64,000 nt of DNA from Legionella jordanis (GCF_900637635.1 NZ_LR134383.1:1136501-1200500), one strand, 5' to 3'; numbered from the stretch's first letter, positions 46,269-55,855 are shown. Program-made: numbers and translations. The notes: generated from the sequence alone by a model not told the origin.

Positions 46269-47513
46269 ATGCAGACGATTATTATGTTTAAAAAACAACG
46301 TCATCTTTTTAAAAATGCGGCTTTTAGAAACTTTCTTTTAAGTTGCATACTGGCAATGTTCGGCAATGGATTAACCTATATCGTCATGGTATGGGCTCTC
46401 ATGCAATATGACGCCTCAGTGGTTTCTACGGCAATCCTTATGGCTTGTTTCTGGTTGCCCAACGTAGTGCTTGGTCCTTTTCTTGGAGTCCTTGCTGATC
46501 GATGCAATCGTAAGAAATTACTCACCATTACGGTGTTGCTAAGGGCGCTTTGCCTGTTTGCCTTTGCTGTACTTACTTCAAAAAATTATGCCTCTGCCTT
46601 TGCTATTTACACCTTGGCAGCCATTATTGGTACATTGCTGGCTTCTTATATACCTGTTGCCATGGCATTTGTACGTGAAATAGTATCCACTGAGGAAGAT
46701 TTACTTTACGCGAATGCCATGTTGGACACTGCCTATGAAATCGGGGCTGTACTTGGGATGGGTTGTGCAGGGTTTATTCTGGCCAGCACTTCATTTGCCA
46801 TGTGCTTTTTGATAAATGGAGCCTGTTATTTATTCGCTACTCTATTTATTTTGCTGATCAGGCACGAAGCTAAACACAGCATCAATCCATTGCAAGAGTC
46901 ATTTTTCCAGCAATTCGTCGCAGGCGGGCGCTACATTGTTAGCCGAGTCCCGGTGTTATTTATCTATTTGGTTCAGGGTTTGTTTTTTATTTGCTACATG
47001 ACCGCCCCTGTCTTGCTGGCGCCCTTTGCAAAATCTGTGCTGCACAGTGACGTTAGTCAATTTGGTTGGTTAGAATCAATGTTATCGGCGGGCATTATTG
47101 TGGGAGGTTTTTTAAGTCCTTGGCTGGCAACTGTCTTTACCTTGTGGCGGGTGGTTTTCGCACAGGTTATTATTGGGATTGTTTCATTTTATCTGTTTAG
47201 CCATACGCAAAGCACCGAGTTGGCCATTTTTTATCATTTTTTTATTGGCTTTTCATTTTCTTCCTGGGCCTTACTCACCACTTTGGCGCAAGAATTAACG
47301 GATTTAAAGTATCAAGGAAGGGTGCAATCTTTATTTAATAGCCTGTCTGGAGTGGTCATTGTAGTGTTTTACTATGTATTGGCGCGTTGGAAAGACATTC
47401 CTCTGGCGCAATTGTATAATGCTGAAATTGTCTTGCTTTTGCTGGCTGCAGTCATTCTAATGGTGATGACAATCATTCGCTCACGATCCGTTGTTTCTCT
47501 TCAAAACACTTAA
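46269..47513 (+). CDS. MFS transporter, DHA3-type
   Basis: A 414-residue major facilitator with 12 membrane segments. The MFS motif A is GPFLGVLADRCNRKKLL. It resembles the DHA3 group that exports macrolides or siderophores (MefA, EntS). Substrate unknown. ATG 46269 is used; ATG 46284 would be a more typical first methionine (MFKKQRHLF). Its 3' end overlaps mutY by 41 nt in a tail-to-tail arrangement. Confidence 0.85.
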   Translation: MQTIIMFKKQRHLFKNAAFRNFLLSCILAMFGNGLTYIVMVWALMQYDASVVSTAILMACFWLPNVVLGPFLGVLADRCNRKKLLTITVLLRALCLFAFAVLTSKNYASAFAIYTLAAIIGTLLASYIPVAMAFVREIVSTEEDLLYANAMLDTAYEIGAVLGMGCAGFILASTSFAMCFLINGACYLFATLFILLIRHEAKHSINPLQESFFQQFVAGGRYIVSRVPVLFIYLVQGLFFICYMTAPVLLAPFAKSVLHSDVSQFGWLESMLSAGIIVGGFLSPWLATVFTLWRVVFAQVIIGIVSFYLFSHTQSTELAIFYHFFIGFSFSSWALLTTLAQELTDLKYQGRVQSLFNSLSGVVIVVFYYVLARWKDIPLAQLYNAEIVLLLLAAVILMVMTIIRSRSVVSLQNT

Positions 47514-48576
47514 TGATGGACATTGTGGGCTTAGCAAGCCCAAGCTGGTTAATTTGATTCAGATGAAACCAGTTCCCATTGTTTTCATGAACTGCATTGC
47601 CAGAGGGGCTGACCAAGACTGCCAATGCGGTAATATGCAAATGAAAATGACTGAAAGAATGCTTTAATCTTACTACTTCTTCCAGCTGTATGCTTTTCAG
47701 ATCATAGTGCTGCAACAAATAGGCTTCGGGTGCTAGCCCCTGTTCCATCATAGGCATACACCAAAGTCCTCCCCATAGCCCCGCAGGAGGTCTTTTCTCT
47801 AAATATATTTTTCCATCCTCATTGTACAGGAGTAAAAAGTGGCGAACCTCAACAGGTTTTGTTTTTTTGACTTTTTTAAAGGGATAACTTGCAACCGTTC
47901 CCTTTAAATGAGCCAGGCAGCTCGGGCTTAGCGGACAAAGATTACAACCAGGGTTTTTGGGAGTGCAACAGGTAGCACCTAAATCCATAATAGCTTGTGT
48001 ATAGTCTGCGCAGCGACTCAATGGCATGCATTGGTTTGCCAACTCCCAGAGTTGTTTTTTGACAGAACTTTGTTCTGGGAAGCCATTAACCATGAAATAA
48101 CGACAAAGAATGCGCTTTACATTGCCATCCAGGATTGCCGTTGGTAAGCCAAATGCTTGAGACGCTATTGCTGCAGCAGTGGAAGCACCAATACCCGGTA
48201 AACCAATAAGGAGATTAACATCATTTGGAAAGACACCTTGATGTTCATCGCATATTATTTTTGCAGTTTTGATTAAATTTCTGGCTCGGCTGTAATAGCC
48301 AAGACCTGACCAGAGCGATAACACCTCATCCTCAGGGGCTTGGGCTAAATGCCAAAGGCTTGGAAAACGCTGCATAAAGCGGTGGAAGTAAGGAATTACC
48401 GTTTTTACCTGTGTTTGCTGAAGCATGATTTCAGAAACCCAGACCTGATAAGGAGTGCGAGGATTTTGCCAGGGCAGATCCTTGCGGCCATGGCTATCAA
48501 ACCACCGCAATAAAGGCCCACTAAATTCCTGTTGCAAAGCCTCGAATGCTTTTGAATTTAAATCATGAATCTTCAT
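47473..48576 (-). CDS. mutY: A/G-specific adenine glycosylase
   Basis: A 367-residue MutY, which removes adenine mispaired with 8-oxoguanine. The helix-hairpin-helix is LIGLPGIGASTAAAIASQAF, with the catalytic Asp in AILDGNVKR. VSEIMLQQTQVKTVIPYF carries the other catalytic Glu. The [4Fe-4S] cluster ligands are in CTPKNPGCNLCPLSPSC. The C-terminal NUDIX-like 8-oxoG recognition domain is present. The start overlaps the upstream AsmA gene by 14 nt, so they are cotranscribed. Confidence 0.95.
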   Translation of the reverse strand: MKIHDLNSKAFEALQQEFSGPLLRWFDSHGRKDLPWQNPRTPYQVWVSEIMLQQTQVKTVIPYFHRFMQRFPSLWHLAQAPEDEVLSLWSGLGYYSRARNLIKTAKIICDEHQGVFPNDVNLLIGLPGIGASTAAAIASQAFGLPTAILDGNVKRILCRYFMVNGFPEQSSVKKQLWELANQCMPLSRCADYTQAIMDLGATCCTPKNPGCNLCPLSPSCLAHLKGTVASYPFKKVKKTKPVEVRHFLLLYNEDGKIYLEKRPPAGLWGGLWCMPMMEQGLAPEAYLLQHYDLKSIQLEEVVRLKHSFSHFHLHITALAVLVSPSGNAVHENNGNWFHLNQINQLGLAKPTMSIIKCFEEKQRIVSE

Positions 48577-50119
48577 TGCTTAGTAATGTTTTGATCTGCT
48601 TATGAATTTCCTTAACGGGTTTAACGAGCGCTTCCTTTAACCAATATCGAGTTAAAATTGGATTAATGATAGATAAATCGGGAAGGACCAGGGGTTCAGT
48701 CAAGCTGCCCTTAACCATCAATGGAAAATTTCCTCCGAGGATTTGTTGAATTTTATCCACTTCGGGATCATTCAGGCTGACAGTTGCCAATAAATGGCTG
48801 TTGAGGCTATTGTCTTTCAGGTTTAAAGCCCCATCCCCTTTTAATTGCAAGCGATCCGTCTGCAGTACCAGAGAATTACTGGCTAATACTGCATTCTCTA
48901 AAGAATACTGAATGGTTAAGAGTTTAAAGTTGGTATTGCCCCTAAAGAAAGCAGGATCATCAAATTGGCTAAGTTGTAAAACGTCTTTGACTTCATCTTT
49001 TTTACCATTGATTAGCTGATTAATTTTGCGGCTGGTCTCATCAATTACCTTATTAAGATTAATGGATTCCATCTCGCCATCCTTAATACTTAAATTTCCA
49101 TTACCCATTGCTGTTTCTAACCAGTGGGGATTTTGCAGATTGGCTTGGGTGTGAAGTGAAAAATCAAGACTGCCTTTCAGTAGTTTTTTTTGCAGAAGAT
49201 CAAAGCTGAGCCTATTGCCATTAAGATTGGTAGCCATTTGGTTGATTGTCAATTTTTTACTAGCATATTCATAGGCGAGATCACCAACAGATTCCCCGTT
49301 ATAAAGGGACAAAGTTAAGGGGTTAAGCTGCAAAACGCCATTTTTTGTTTTTACATGAGCACCAATTTTATTAATTTTTAATTGCTGAACTTTGACGTCT
49401 TGAATAGTCAGTTGACCATATAAAGGACTATTTTCAATAGTTAATAACGGTTTGCTGAATAAAGTACTGGATAGAGAGGTATTTCCTTTAAAATTTATTT
49501 GGGCTCTCGCAACTGCATTTTCCCCAATATTGAGAGTAAGTAACGTTTTAAATTGAAGAGGGAAGGAGAGTTTGTTTAGATTAAATTGCTCCGCTCCAAT
49601 CTGCAGATTGGTAAGGGATAAGGTTTTTTGTTGTGATTTCCATCTAATCTGGCCATGGCTCAAGAGTACGCGGGCAATGGCAAATTTTTCTGCAATGTTG
49701 TTATCAGATGTCTGTTTAGACGCGGCAGGTTGTTTATTGCTCTCTGAGGGCCTTTGTGCCTCGGGGTTAATATCCACCTCAAAACCGTTTACATTCAGTT
49801 CACTAAAAACCAATTTGCCGCGAAGTAGCGGAGTTATTTTTAGGTTAAACAATAAATTATCTAACATAATGGAGTAGGGTGTTTCTCCCTGGAGTTGGCC
49901 AATCTGAACCCCTGTAATTTTGACGGCAGGCCTTGGGAAAATTTGCCAGGAAATATCCCCTTGAATTGTACTTTGCTGATGGGTAAGGGCGCTTAGCTGG
50001 GAACTGACATAATCCTTAATGATCTCTGGTTTAATGGATTTGGCCAGTGCCCAGAGGATGAAGGTGATTGTAACCAGGAAAAGAGAAAGCCCAATAACGG
50101 ATTTTTTTATAAAGTTCAT
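48563..50119 (-). CDS. AsmA-family inner-membrane protein
   Basis: A 518-residue AsmA/TamB-related protein with one N-terminal membrane helix (IGLSLFLVTITFILWALAKS) and a long periplasmic beta-rich part of AsmA type (ISWQIFPRPAVKITGVQIG, the C-terminal GNGNLSIKDGEMESINLNKV AsmA_2 segment). AsmA-like proteins help phospholipid transport and outer-membrane homeostasis. The usual E. coli AsmA is 617 residues, so this one is somewhat shorter. It is in an operon with mutY, a pairing that I also recall from other gammaproteobacteria. Confidence 0.88.
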   Translation of the reverse strand: MNFIKKSVIGLSLFLVTITFILWALAKSIKPEIIKDYVSSQLSALTHQQSTIQGDISWQIFPRPAVKITGVQIGQLQGETPYSIMLDNLLFNLKITPLLRGKLVFSELNVNGFEVDINPEAQRPSESNKQPAASKQTSDNNIAEKFAIARVLLSHGQIRWKSQQKTLSLTNLQIGAEQFNLNKLSFPLQFKTLLTLNIGENAVARAQINFKGNTSLSSTLFSKPLLTIENSPLYGQLTIQDVKVQQLKINKIGAHVKTKNGVLQLNPLTLSLYNGESVGDLAYEYASKKLTINQMATNLNGNRLSFDLLQKKLLKGSLDFSLHTQANLQNPHWLETAMGNGNLSIKDGEMESINLNKVIDETSRKINQLINGKKDEVKDVLQLSQFDDPAFFRGNTNFKLLTIQYSLENAVLASNSLVLQTDRLQLKGDGALNLKDNSLNSHLLATVSLNDPEVDKIQQILGGNFPLMVKGSLTEPLVLPDLSIINPILTRYWLKEALVKPVKEIHKQIKTLLSNEDS

Positions 50120-50396
50120 ATTCAGAAGAAAGAAAAAATGGCCAGGCTATGGTAGCGATAACAATGGGGTTGTCAAGTCAGCTAGAGTCTGATTTGTATT
50201 GAATTGCACAAAATTTGCTTAATTTTACAAGTTTGAAAAGACTGTTTACATTAAAATAAAAAAAGGTTTTTTCTTGTCATTTTTCTAATTTTAAGTTAAC
50301 CTGATAGTCTTCCCTTAAGAAAAGTTTGGGAAAAAAGACGTTGATTTTGCTTTTTAGTTGTACTCAGGATGAGTCGATAAAATCAAGGAGAGCGTC

Positions 50397-51050
50397 ATGC
50401 AACCAAGTCGATGGGAAATTATTATTTTAAAGCCCACACCTGTTTTCTTATCATTCCTTGCTTCTCAATTGCCAGAAATCGAATTACCGGAATTACGCTT
50501 GTTGCAAACCGATAATACTGCTTATGTCATTGAAAAGCAAAAAAATGACGAAGAAACATTAAACGAGATAGAACGTCATTTTACTACTATGTTCCGCCAT
50601 GAAATCTCTCGCTGGTTAGGAGATGATGCCAGGAATGAAATCGAAGGCAGTTTTTTAGATTTCCTATGTTGTTTTAAATTTGAACTTCATTCGCAAATTG
50701 TACTGATGGAACCTTCTATGGAGGACGGTAAGCAGTTACTGCGGGTCAGACCACGTTCCATATTGCTGAAATGGATGAAATCTGCAGTGGATGATCAAAG
50801 TGATTTAATCAGCGTTCTTGAGCAGGTTAATTTATCCCATCTGGCTGAAAATGCCACGGTAGTGGTAAAAAATTTTAGTAAATTAAATCAAATCAAACCT
50901 TTTCTTCAGCACTATTATCAACCCATTTTTGAAGCGGAAATGATGAGAATGTGCAATAACCGAGAAGAATGGCCAGAGGTGGATTCTTATCAGGCATTTA
51001 GTTCGTATTTTGCCATTGACATTCATACTCAATTGATTCATTTGCACTAA
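50397..51050 (+). CDS. Uncharacterised protein, first gene of a two-gene unit
   Basis: A 217-residue soluble protein that I do not recognise. It has no signal peptide or membrane segment. AAGGAGAG lies just before the ATG. The next gene starts 12 nt after its stop, so the two are very likely cotranscribed. The composition is typical of a cytoplasmic mixed alpha/beta protein (WEIIILKPTPVFLSFLASQL at the start). Confidence 0.65.
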   Translation: MQPSRWEIIILKPTPVFLSFLASQLPEIELPELRLLQTDNTAYVIEKQKNDEETLNEIERHFTTMFRHEISRWLGDDARNEIEGSFLDFLCCFKFELHSQIVLMEPSMEDGKQLLRVRPRSILLKWMKSAVDDQSDLISVLEQVNLSHLAENATVVVKNFSKLNQIKPFLQHYYQPIFEAEMMRMCNNREEWPEVDSYQAFSSYFAIDIHTQLIHLH

Positions 51051-51062
51051 GGAGAATTTGCT

Positions 51063-51911
51063 ATGGAAGCAATAACTATAGCGATCATTTGTGCGACTGC
51101 ATTTGGCGTTGTTGCTCTTTTGTCCGCTTTTATCAGGCAATTATTATTAAGTCGCGATAAAGATTTAAATGACAAAGCTCAACAGCGGGCACTAAGCCAG
51201 GAAGTGTTTGAATTGGAAAATTTGCGTAAGGAAATGATAAGCCCCAAGCGATTTGATTCCCATTATCAGGTTTTAGGTTCGAATAAAGATGCAATTCAGT
51301 ATCTTGATCAGAAAATCGAAGACATCTTAAAGAAAAAAACGGATTTAGTTCAGCGTTATGCTGAGACAGCAATTAAAGAGTCGACGGCTATCGTAAATGG
51401 AGAACAATCGCTTGAGAGAAAGTCTATTTGCGACAAGCTTAAGAATGAAATCGATATCGAATTGCAATTCTACCAAAAGGAATTGGAGCAATTGCAAAAA
51501 CGGCGTGATAGCCTGTGGGATACTCACTCTGAGTTAAAAGATTATCTTCTTGAGCAGGAAAAAAAGCGGAACAGCCATTTGGACGTCATCTATGAACGCC
51601 ATTCAGGCATGCTGGAGAAAATCTATTTGCGGCATAATCAAAATAGCGAAAACATTGCCACTAAAAGCATCGACGCCAGTACAGAAACCTTTAAAGCGTT
51701 TATTATGGCTCCCATAACGATGCTGATGCAGTACTTCAAACCCTCAACCAATATTAGTGAAGATAAGGCTAAGGGTGAGATTGGAAATAGAGGCGAAGTT
51801 TCTGGTGCAGAAGGAGACATCAACGACAGCAAAAAAACAGATTCAGCTGCCGATGTGCCTCAACAAGAGCCTAAAACGCAACTACACCCAGAATGGTCTC
51901 TGAATAACTAA
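51063..51911 (+). CDS. Membrane-anchored coiled-coil protein, unknown function
   Basis: A 282-residue protein with one N-terminal membrane helix (about 4-26, ITIAIICATAFGVVALLSAF) followed by a long coiled coil (about 33-190, ELENLRKEM..., YQKELEQLQKRRDSLWDTH). The C-terminal 60 residues are polar and low-complexity. AAGGAG precedes the ATG. The layout (short N-terminus, long cytoplasmic coiled coil) suggests a scaffolding or partner protein for the preceding gene. I cannot assign a family. Confidence 0.65.
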   Translation: MEAITIAIICATAFGVVALLSAFIRQLLLSRDKDLNDKAQQRALSQEVFELENLRKEMISPKRFDSHYQVLGSNKDAIQYLDQKIEDILKKKTDLVQRYAETAIKESTAIVNGEQSLERKSICDKLKNEIDIELQFYQKELEQLQKRRDSLWDTHSELKDYLLEQEKKRNSHLDVIYERHSGMLEKIYLRHNQNSENIATKSIDASTETFKAFIMAPITMLMQYFKPSTNISEDKAKGEIGNRGEVSGAEGDINDSKKTDSAADVPQQEPKTQLHPEWSLNN

Positions 51912-52377
51912 GTTATTGTTCTGGTAAAACTCCATTAAAAACCTTCCTTACTAATTCCGTGAATGCGTGCGGAATTAGTATCAGGCTTATCGATCAAATG
52001 ACCACATACAACCATTCATTGCAGAAGGGTCGAATAAGGACTGCGATGAATATTTTTCTTAGGCGATAGCCCTTTCTAAGAACTTGAAAAATTTCATTTT
52101 GTTCTTATCTGCAAAGCAACAAAACCTCTGGCTAAATGTATTTTATTTGTCTAATTGGGCGAAAATAGGGCATAATTGCCAAAAAATAATTAATAAGCTG
52201 TTGTGGCTTCGCCGAAACGACATGAAGTTCGTTTTGCAAAAGGGAAGGAGTACTTGATTCTTGTGGAATGTAACCGGCAAGGTCAATTCCGATTTAACCT
52301 TTTAAGCCCGTGATGAATAATTATATTGCGCCAGAGTGAAGACTTGGCTAACTGGTGTGTAATTTATGGAGTTGATG
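51912..52377. other. 466-nt gap with an 11-bp inverted repeat
   Basis: The perfect repeat TACTAATTCCG/CGGAATTAGTA (51949-51959, 51970-51980, 10-nt loop) lies 38 nt after the upstream stop. It has no T-run, so it may be a weak terminator or an operator. The rest is AT-rich with a few sub-25-codon ORFs and no recognisable RNA gene. The protease promoter must be somewhere here; I cannot place it firmly. Confidence 0.4.
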
Positions 52378-53445
52378 ATGATTAAAAGGTTTCGCTTAAT
52401 TTTGCTAATTCTAAGCAGTTTCCTTGCAGTCCCCCTGCATAGTACTACGTTAGACGAGCTTTTGCCAAATGAACGTAATACCGTGGAAATTTTTCAAAAT
52501 TTCTCACCTAAAGTGGTTTATGTACATCGCTTGGCAACCGTACTGAATCATTCCTATGAGCGCACTCAGGTAGCCGCTGGTGCAGGTTCGGGTATCATTT
52601 GGGATGCTGAGGGCCATATTGTGACCAACTATCATGTTATTCACGGGGCAGATAATTTAAGAGTGAGCATTGGTAAATTAACAGTGCCAGCAAAAGTAGT
52701 AGGGGCTGAGCCACGCAAAGACATTGCTGTGCTGGCTATCACGTCTCCGAAAGCGTTGGAGATGTTAAAAAATTTCACTCCATTCATTCTGGCTAGAACC
52801 AATGATCTGTTAGTGGGCCAAAAAACCATTGCCATTGGCAATCCCTTTGGTCTGGATCATAGTTTGACGGTTGGTGTCATTTCTGCACTGGGTCGACAAG
52901 TTCCTGGAGTTGGAGGTGTTACCATTCGTGACATGATTCAAACCGATACCTCAATCAATCCTGGAAACTCAGGTGGTCCCTTGCTGGATAGCAAAGGAAG
53001 GCTAATTGGTATGAACACCGCCATTTACTCAAATTCTGGGTCATCTGCCGGCGTTGGCTTTGCAGTTCCTGCCGATGATATCGCGCGGATTGTTCCTCAG
53101 CTTATCAAAAATGGCAGGGTAGTTCTTGCAGGTATTGGTGTTCAAGTGGTGGAACCTCGCATCGCCAAACAGCTAGGCATTAAGAAGGGCTTATTGGTCG
53201 CAGATGTTTTGGCTAACACCCCAGCAGCTCAAGCCGGACTAAGAGGTACTTTAAGAGACAGCTTCGGTCGAATCCGCCTAGGAGATGTCATTTTGGCTAT
53301 TAATGGGCATCCCGTTAAAAATTACGATATGTTTTACAATATCTTGGTCGATATGAAAGTTGGGGAGCCTATTACTGTGACTCTTTCAAGGCACGGTAAG
53401 AAAATGAATTACAAGATGAAGACCATTGATATTGCAGCCTATTGA
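52378..53445 (+). CDS. DegS/HtrA-type serine protease
   Basis: A 355-residue S1C protease with an N-terminal signal or anchor (RFRLILLILSSFLAVPLHS), a trypsin-like domain with His86 (TNYHVIHG), Asp115 (RKDIAVL) and Ser198 (NPGNSGGPL), and a single PDZ domain (about 250-345, GLLVADVLANTPAAQAGL). One PDZ and 355 residues match DegS/AlgW, which start envelope-stress signalling. Periplasmic DegQ-like function remains possible. ATG 52378 follows GGAG by 6 nt and is preferred to 52366. Confidence 0.9.
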   Translation: MIKRFRLILLILSSFLAVPLHSTTLDELLPNERNTVEIFQNFSPKVVYVHRLATVLNHSYERTQVAAGAGSGIIWDAEGHIVTNYHVIHGADNLRVSIGKLTVPAKVVGAEPRKDIAVLAITSPKALEMLKNFTPFILARTNDLLVGQKTIAIGNPFGLDHSLTVGVISALGRQVPGVGGVTIRDMIQTDTSINPGNSGGPLLDSKGRLIGMNTAIYSNSGSSAGVGFAVPADDIARIVPQLIKNGRVVLAGIGVQVVEPRIAKQLGIKKGLLVADVLANTPAAQAGLRGTLRDSFGRIRLGDVILAINGHPVKNYDMFYNILVDMKVGEPITVTLSRHGKKMNYKMKTIDIAAY

Positions 53446-53460
53446 TGATTGCAATTCATA

Positions 53461-53489
53461 AATAAAGGTGGGATTTACCCACCTTTATT
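53461..53489. terminator. Bidirectional terminator between htrA-like gene and pyrE
   Basis: AATAAAGGTGGG-ATTTA-CCCACCTTTATT, a perfect 12-bp stem between convergent genes, overlapping the last codons of pyrE. On the minus strand TTTATTTAT follows, so a termination signal in both directions is likely. Confidence 0.65.
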
Positions 53490-54122
53490 GTTACATCCAT
53501 ATTGCTGCTGGTACTCTAATAATCGTTCAACCTCTTTTTCACGGCCTTCAAGGCTCAAAAAGTCTATTAAATCAAACAAATTTATAATTGAATAAACCTC
53601 AATGCCTTGTGCCTGGATTTCCGCTAGAGTGGATTGTTCATGCAATCCTTTCTCACAGCGATCCAAGGCGATAATCACAGCACTTAATTGGCCACCATAT
53701 TGTTTAATCAGAGTTTGAGATTCACGAAATGCTGTACCTGCGGTGATCACATCATCCACAATGATGGTTTTACCCTGCAAAGGGGCGCCAATTAATTGTC
53801 CACCTTCACCATGATCTTTGATTTCCTTGCGATTGAAAGTCACAGTTACGTTTACTCCCAATTCAGCTAAGGCGATTGCAGTTGCGGTGGCGAGTGGTAA
53901 GCCTTTATAAGCCGGGCCAAAGAGATGATCAAACTGGATTTGCTCGGTTAAGAGGGTTTTGGCATAAAATTGCCCCAGCTTCCTTAGAGCCTCACCATCA
54001 TAAAAAAGGCCTGCATTAAAAAAATATGGGCTTGTGCGCCCCGACTTTAAAGTGAATTCGCCAAATTTTAACACTTGGCAATCCAGAGCTAATCGAATGA
54101 ATGATTCTTTAAAAGTATCCAT
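53475..54122 (-). CDS. pyrE: Orotate phosphoribosyltransferase
   Basis: A 215-residue type I PRTase that makes OMP from orotate and PRPP in pyrimidine synthesis. The PRPP-binding motif is [14 protein letters not shown], and [17 protein letters not shown] is the orotate/flexible-loop region. [14 protein letters not shown]-like [19 protein letters not shown] is diagnostic. Standard length. It stands alone and convergent with the protease. Confidence 0.96.
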   Translation of the reverse strand: MDTFKESFIRLALDCQVLKFGEFTLKSGRTSPYFFNAGLFYDGEALRKLGQFYAKTLLTEQIQFDHLFGPAYKGLPLATATAIALAELGVNVTVTFNRKEIKDHGEGGQLIGAPLQGKTIIVDDVITAGTAFRESQTLIKQYGGQLSAVIIALDRCEKGLHEQSTLAEIQAQGIEVYSIINLFDLIDFLSLEGREKEVERLLEYQQQYGCNNKGG

Positions 54123-54279
54123 GGGAACCTGTTACTGGGTGGTTGCGGCAGCAAGCATTTTACCTAATTTTTCTCTATAAAGGCATTAACTAACTAGGGA
54201 TTTCCTTATTTCAAAAAAAAGTCATTAACAATCAATAAAAAACTGCTATTCTAATTAAGTTGGCCTGGTGCTAACCTAT

Positions 54280-54377
54280 AAGTATTTTAAATACTTTAAG
54301 ATGTAATATTGGTCTTATTATTGCCTGCAATAAGAATTAAGGATACTGACCGACTGTTGATTCGCCACCAAGCGAAT
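54280..54377 (+). promoter_or_regulatory. Structured 5' leader of the cold-shock gene
   Basis: Three perfect small hairpins follow one another upstream of the cold-shock gene: AAGTATT-TTA-AATACTT (54280-54296), TTATTGC-CT-GCAATAA (54318-54333) and ATTCGC-CACCAA-GCGAAT (54360-54377). Long structured leaders act as thermosensors in enterobacterial csp mRNAs. Whether all three are in the transcript is not known. Confidence 0.45.
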
Positions 54378-54399
54378 GTTTAGATCAAGGGGATAGTGA

Positions 54400-54624
54400 A
54401 TGTCACAAAGAGAAAGCGGCCATGTTAAGTGGTTCAATGAAAAAAAAGGATTTGGATTTATCATCAACGAACAAGGGGATGATATTTTTGTTCATTACAA
54501 AGATATCCAGGGGGTAGGTTTTAAAACCTTGCATGAAAACGATGCAGTGACTTTTGTATTAGACAAAGGTCCGAAAGGTTATAAGGCTCAAGATGTCATT
54601 GTGGTTTCGGATGAAGCACGTTAA
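54400..54624 (+). CDS. Cold-shock domain protein
   Basis: A 74-residue single CSD, an RNA chaperone of CspA type. [15 protein letters not shown] holds the RNP1 motif (KGFGFI) and DIFVHYKDI is RNP2. Acidic NEQGDD and [13 protein letters not shown] complete the fold. A strong AAGGGGA lies before the ATG. Its mRNA starts with a long leader, and a clear terminator follows. Confidence 0.93.
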   Translation: MSQRESGHVKWFNEKKGFGFIINEQGDDIFVHYKDIQGVGFKTLHENDAVTFVLDKGPKGYKAQDVIVVSDEAR

Positions 54625-54647
54625 GCTCGACAGCATACTATTCAGCA

Positions 54648-54672
54648 AAAAGTCAGGTTAATCCTGACTTTT
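54648..54672 (+). terminator. Rho-independent terminator of the cold-shock gene
   Basis: AAAAGTCAGG-TTAAT-CCTGACTTTT, a perfect 10-bp stem that ends in TTTT and GTGT, 23 nt after the stop codon. Confidence 0.8.
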
Positions 54673-54757
54673 GTGTCTGGGCTATTGCACGGGATGTCAT
54701 GCATTAGCTTTTGGAATTGTTTAGTTTAAAGACTAGTTTCAAGAAAGTTAGGTAATC

Positions 54758-54850
54758 ATGCACAATGATGGATGCACCTTTTGCTGCTTCAATTCAGACA
54801 ATAGTCAGAATGAATATCCGGTAAAAAGGGTGTGTGTCTGTTGCAATTAA
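54758..54850 (+). CDS. Cysteine-rich microprotein (30 residues)
   Basis: A 30-codon ORF with ATG 54758 and TAA 54848. It has six cysteines in two clusters, C6-x2-C9-C10 and C26-x-C28-C29, separated by an acidic/polar segment. TTAGG lies 5 nt before the ATG as a ribosome binding site. The paired clusters suggest a metal-binding knuckle (zinc or copper), but I know no matching family. It has no neighbour in an obvious operon: the cold-shock terminator is upstream and an SDR gene is 144 nt downstream. The call rests on the ribosome binding site and composition. Confidence 0.5.
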   Translation: MHNDGCTFCCFNSDNSQNEYPVKRVCVCCN

Positions 54851-54994
54851 TATTCTTGACCAAGAGCTACAACACTCGTATTATCCACGCCATTCGTTGC
54901 TCTGTTTAAATTTGAGCCATATCTTTCTATTTTACAGAGTTTGATCATTCATGCGAGATTACAAATTACTACATCACTTCCTGAGGAGATTGGA

Positions 54995-55855
54995 ATGGAG
55001 TCTGATCAAAGAGTTGCAGTAATCACTGGAGCAGCAAGCGGGATTGGCCTTGCTTTAGCACAAATTTGTCTAAATCGCGGCTTCCATGTGGTTATGGCTG
55101 ATAGTGCGGTAACTGCCCTATGCGATAAGGTAGAGCAACTGAGCAATCAATCCCAGGCAGAAGTCTTAGGGGTAGTCTGCGATGTTACAAAAGCTGAAAG
55201 TCTAAGGCACCTTGCCAAGCAGACCTATGAACATTTTCATCGCATTGATTACCTGTTTAATAACGCGGGTATCAGTGGACATCTGGCTCCCATTTGGGAA
55301 TTAACCCATGAGCACATTCGTAAGGTTCTTGATGTTAATTTATATGGGGTAATTCATGGTGTACAAGCCTTTCTACCCTTTATGTTTAAGCAAGAAAGAC
55401 GTTCGCACATCATCAATATGGCCAGTGTGTATGGTCTTTGCAGCGGTTCTTTAATGTCGGCTTATGCCATGTCAAAGCATGCTATCGTAGCGCTGTCTGA
55501 ATCGTTGTATTTTGATCTTAAGCGTTTGGGAAAAACGGTCGATGTATCAGTCGTCTGCCCCTCCTTCGCCAATACCCAACTGTTAAATAATTCCATGCCT
55601 CTACACACTGACAAACTTCATAGTATGGTGGCTGATTTGGTGGCGCGTAGCCGCCCCCCAGAAGACATAGCCCATCACATTATGCAAGAAGTAGACAGAA
55701 AAACTTTCTATATATTGCCTGACCGCGAAGTTAAAGATTATTGCGAGAAAAGGACAGAAGCCTTAGTTCATCAGATGGATCCGCATCAACACAGTCTGGA
55801 AAGAATTATCGCCTCATTAAGCAAGCGCGCTATGAAAGAAGAAGTTAATTCCTAA
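54995..55855 (+). CDS. Classical short-chain dehydrogenase/reductase
   Basis: A 286-residue classical SDR. VITGAASGIGLALAQ is the TGxxxGIG nucleotide-binding motif, NNAGISG the NAG turn, and YAMSKHAIVAL the catalytic YxxxK. The start at ATG 54995 follows GAGGAGATTGG. The reading frame runs upstream to 54941. Substrate unknown. Terminal residues beyond 250 extend the usual length. Confidence 0.9.
   Translation: MESDQRVAVITGAASGIGLALAQICLNRGFHVVMADSAVTALCDKVEQLSNQSQAEVLGVVCDVTKAESLRHLAKQTYEHFHRIDYLFNNAGISGHLAPIWELTHEHIRKVLDVNLYGVIHGVQAFLPFMFKQERRSHIINMASVYGLCSGSLMSAYAMSKHAIVALSESLYFDLKRLGKTVDVSVVCPSFANTQLLNNSMPLHTDKLHSMVADLVARSRPPEDIAHHIMQEVDRKTFYILPDREVKDYCEKRTEALVHQMDPHQHSLERIIASLSKRAMKEEVNS

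Noticed and set aside
51990-52312. Several 11-23-codon ORFs in the gap before the protease
   Set aside because: Only one has a purine-rich site, with a TTG start; no amino-acid bias or conservation evidence.
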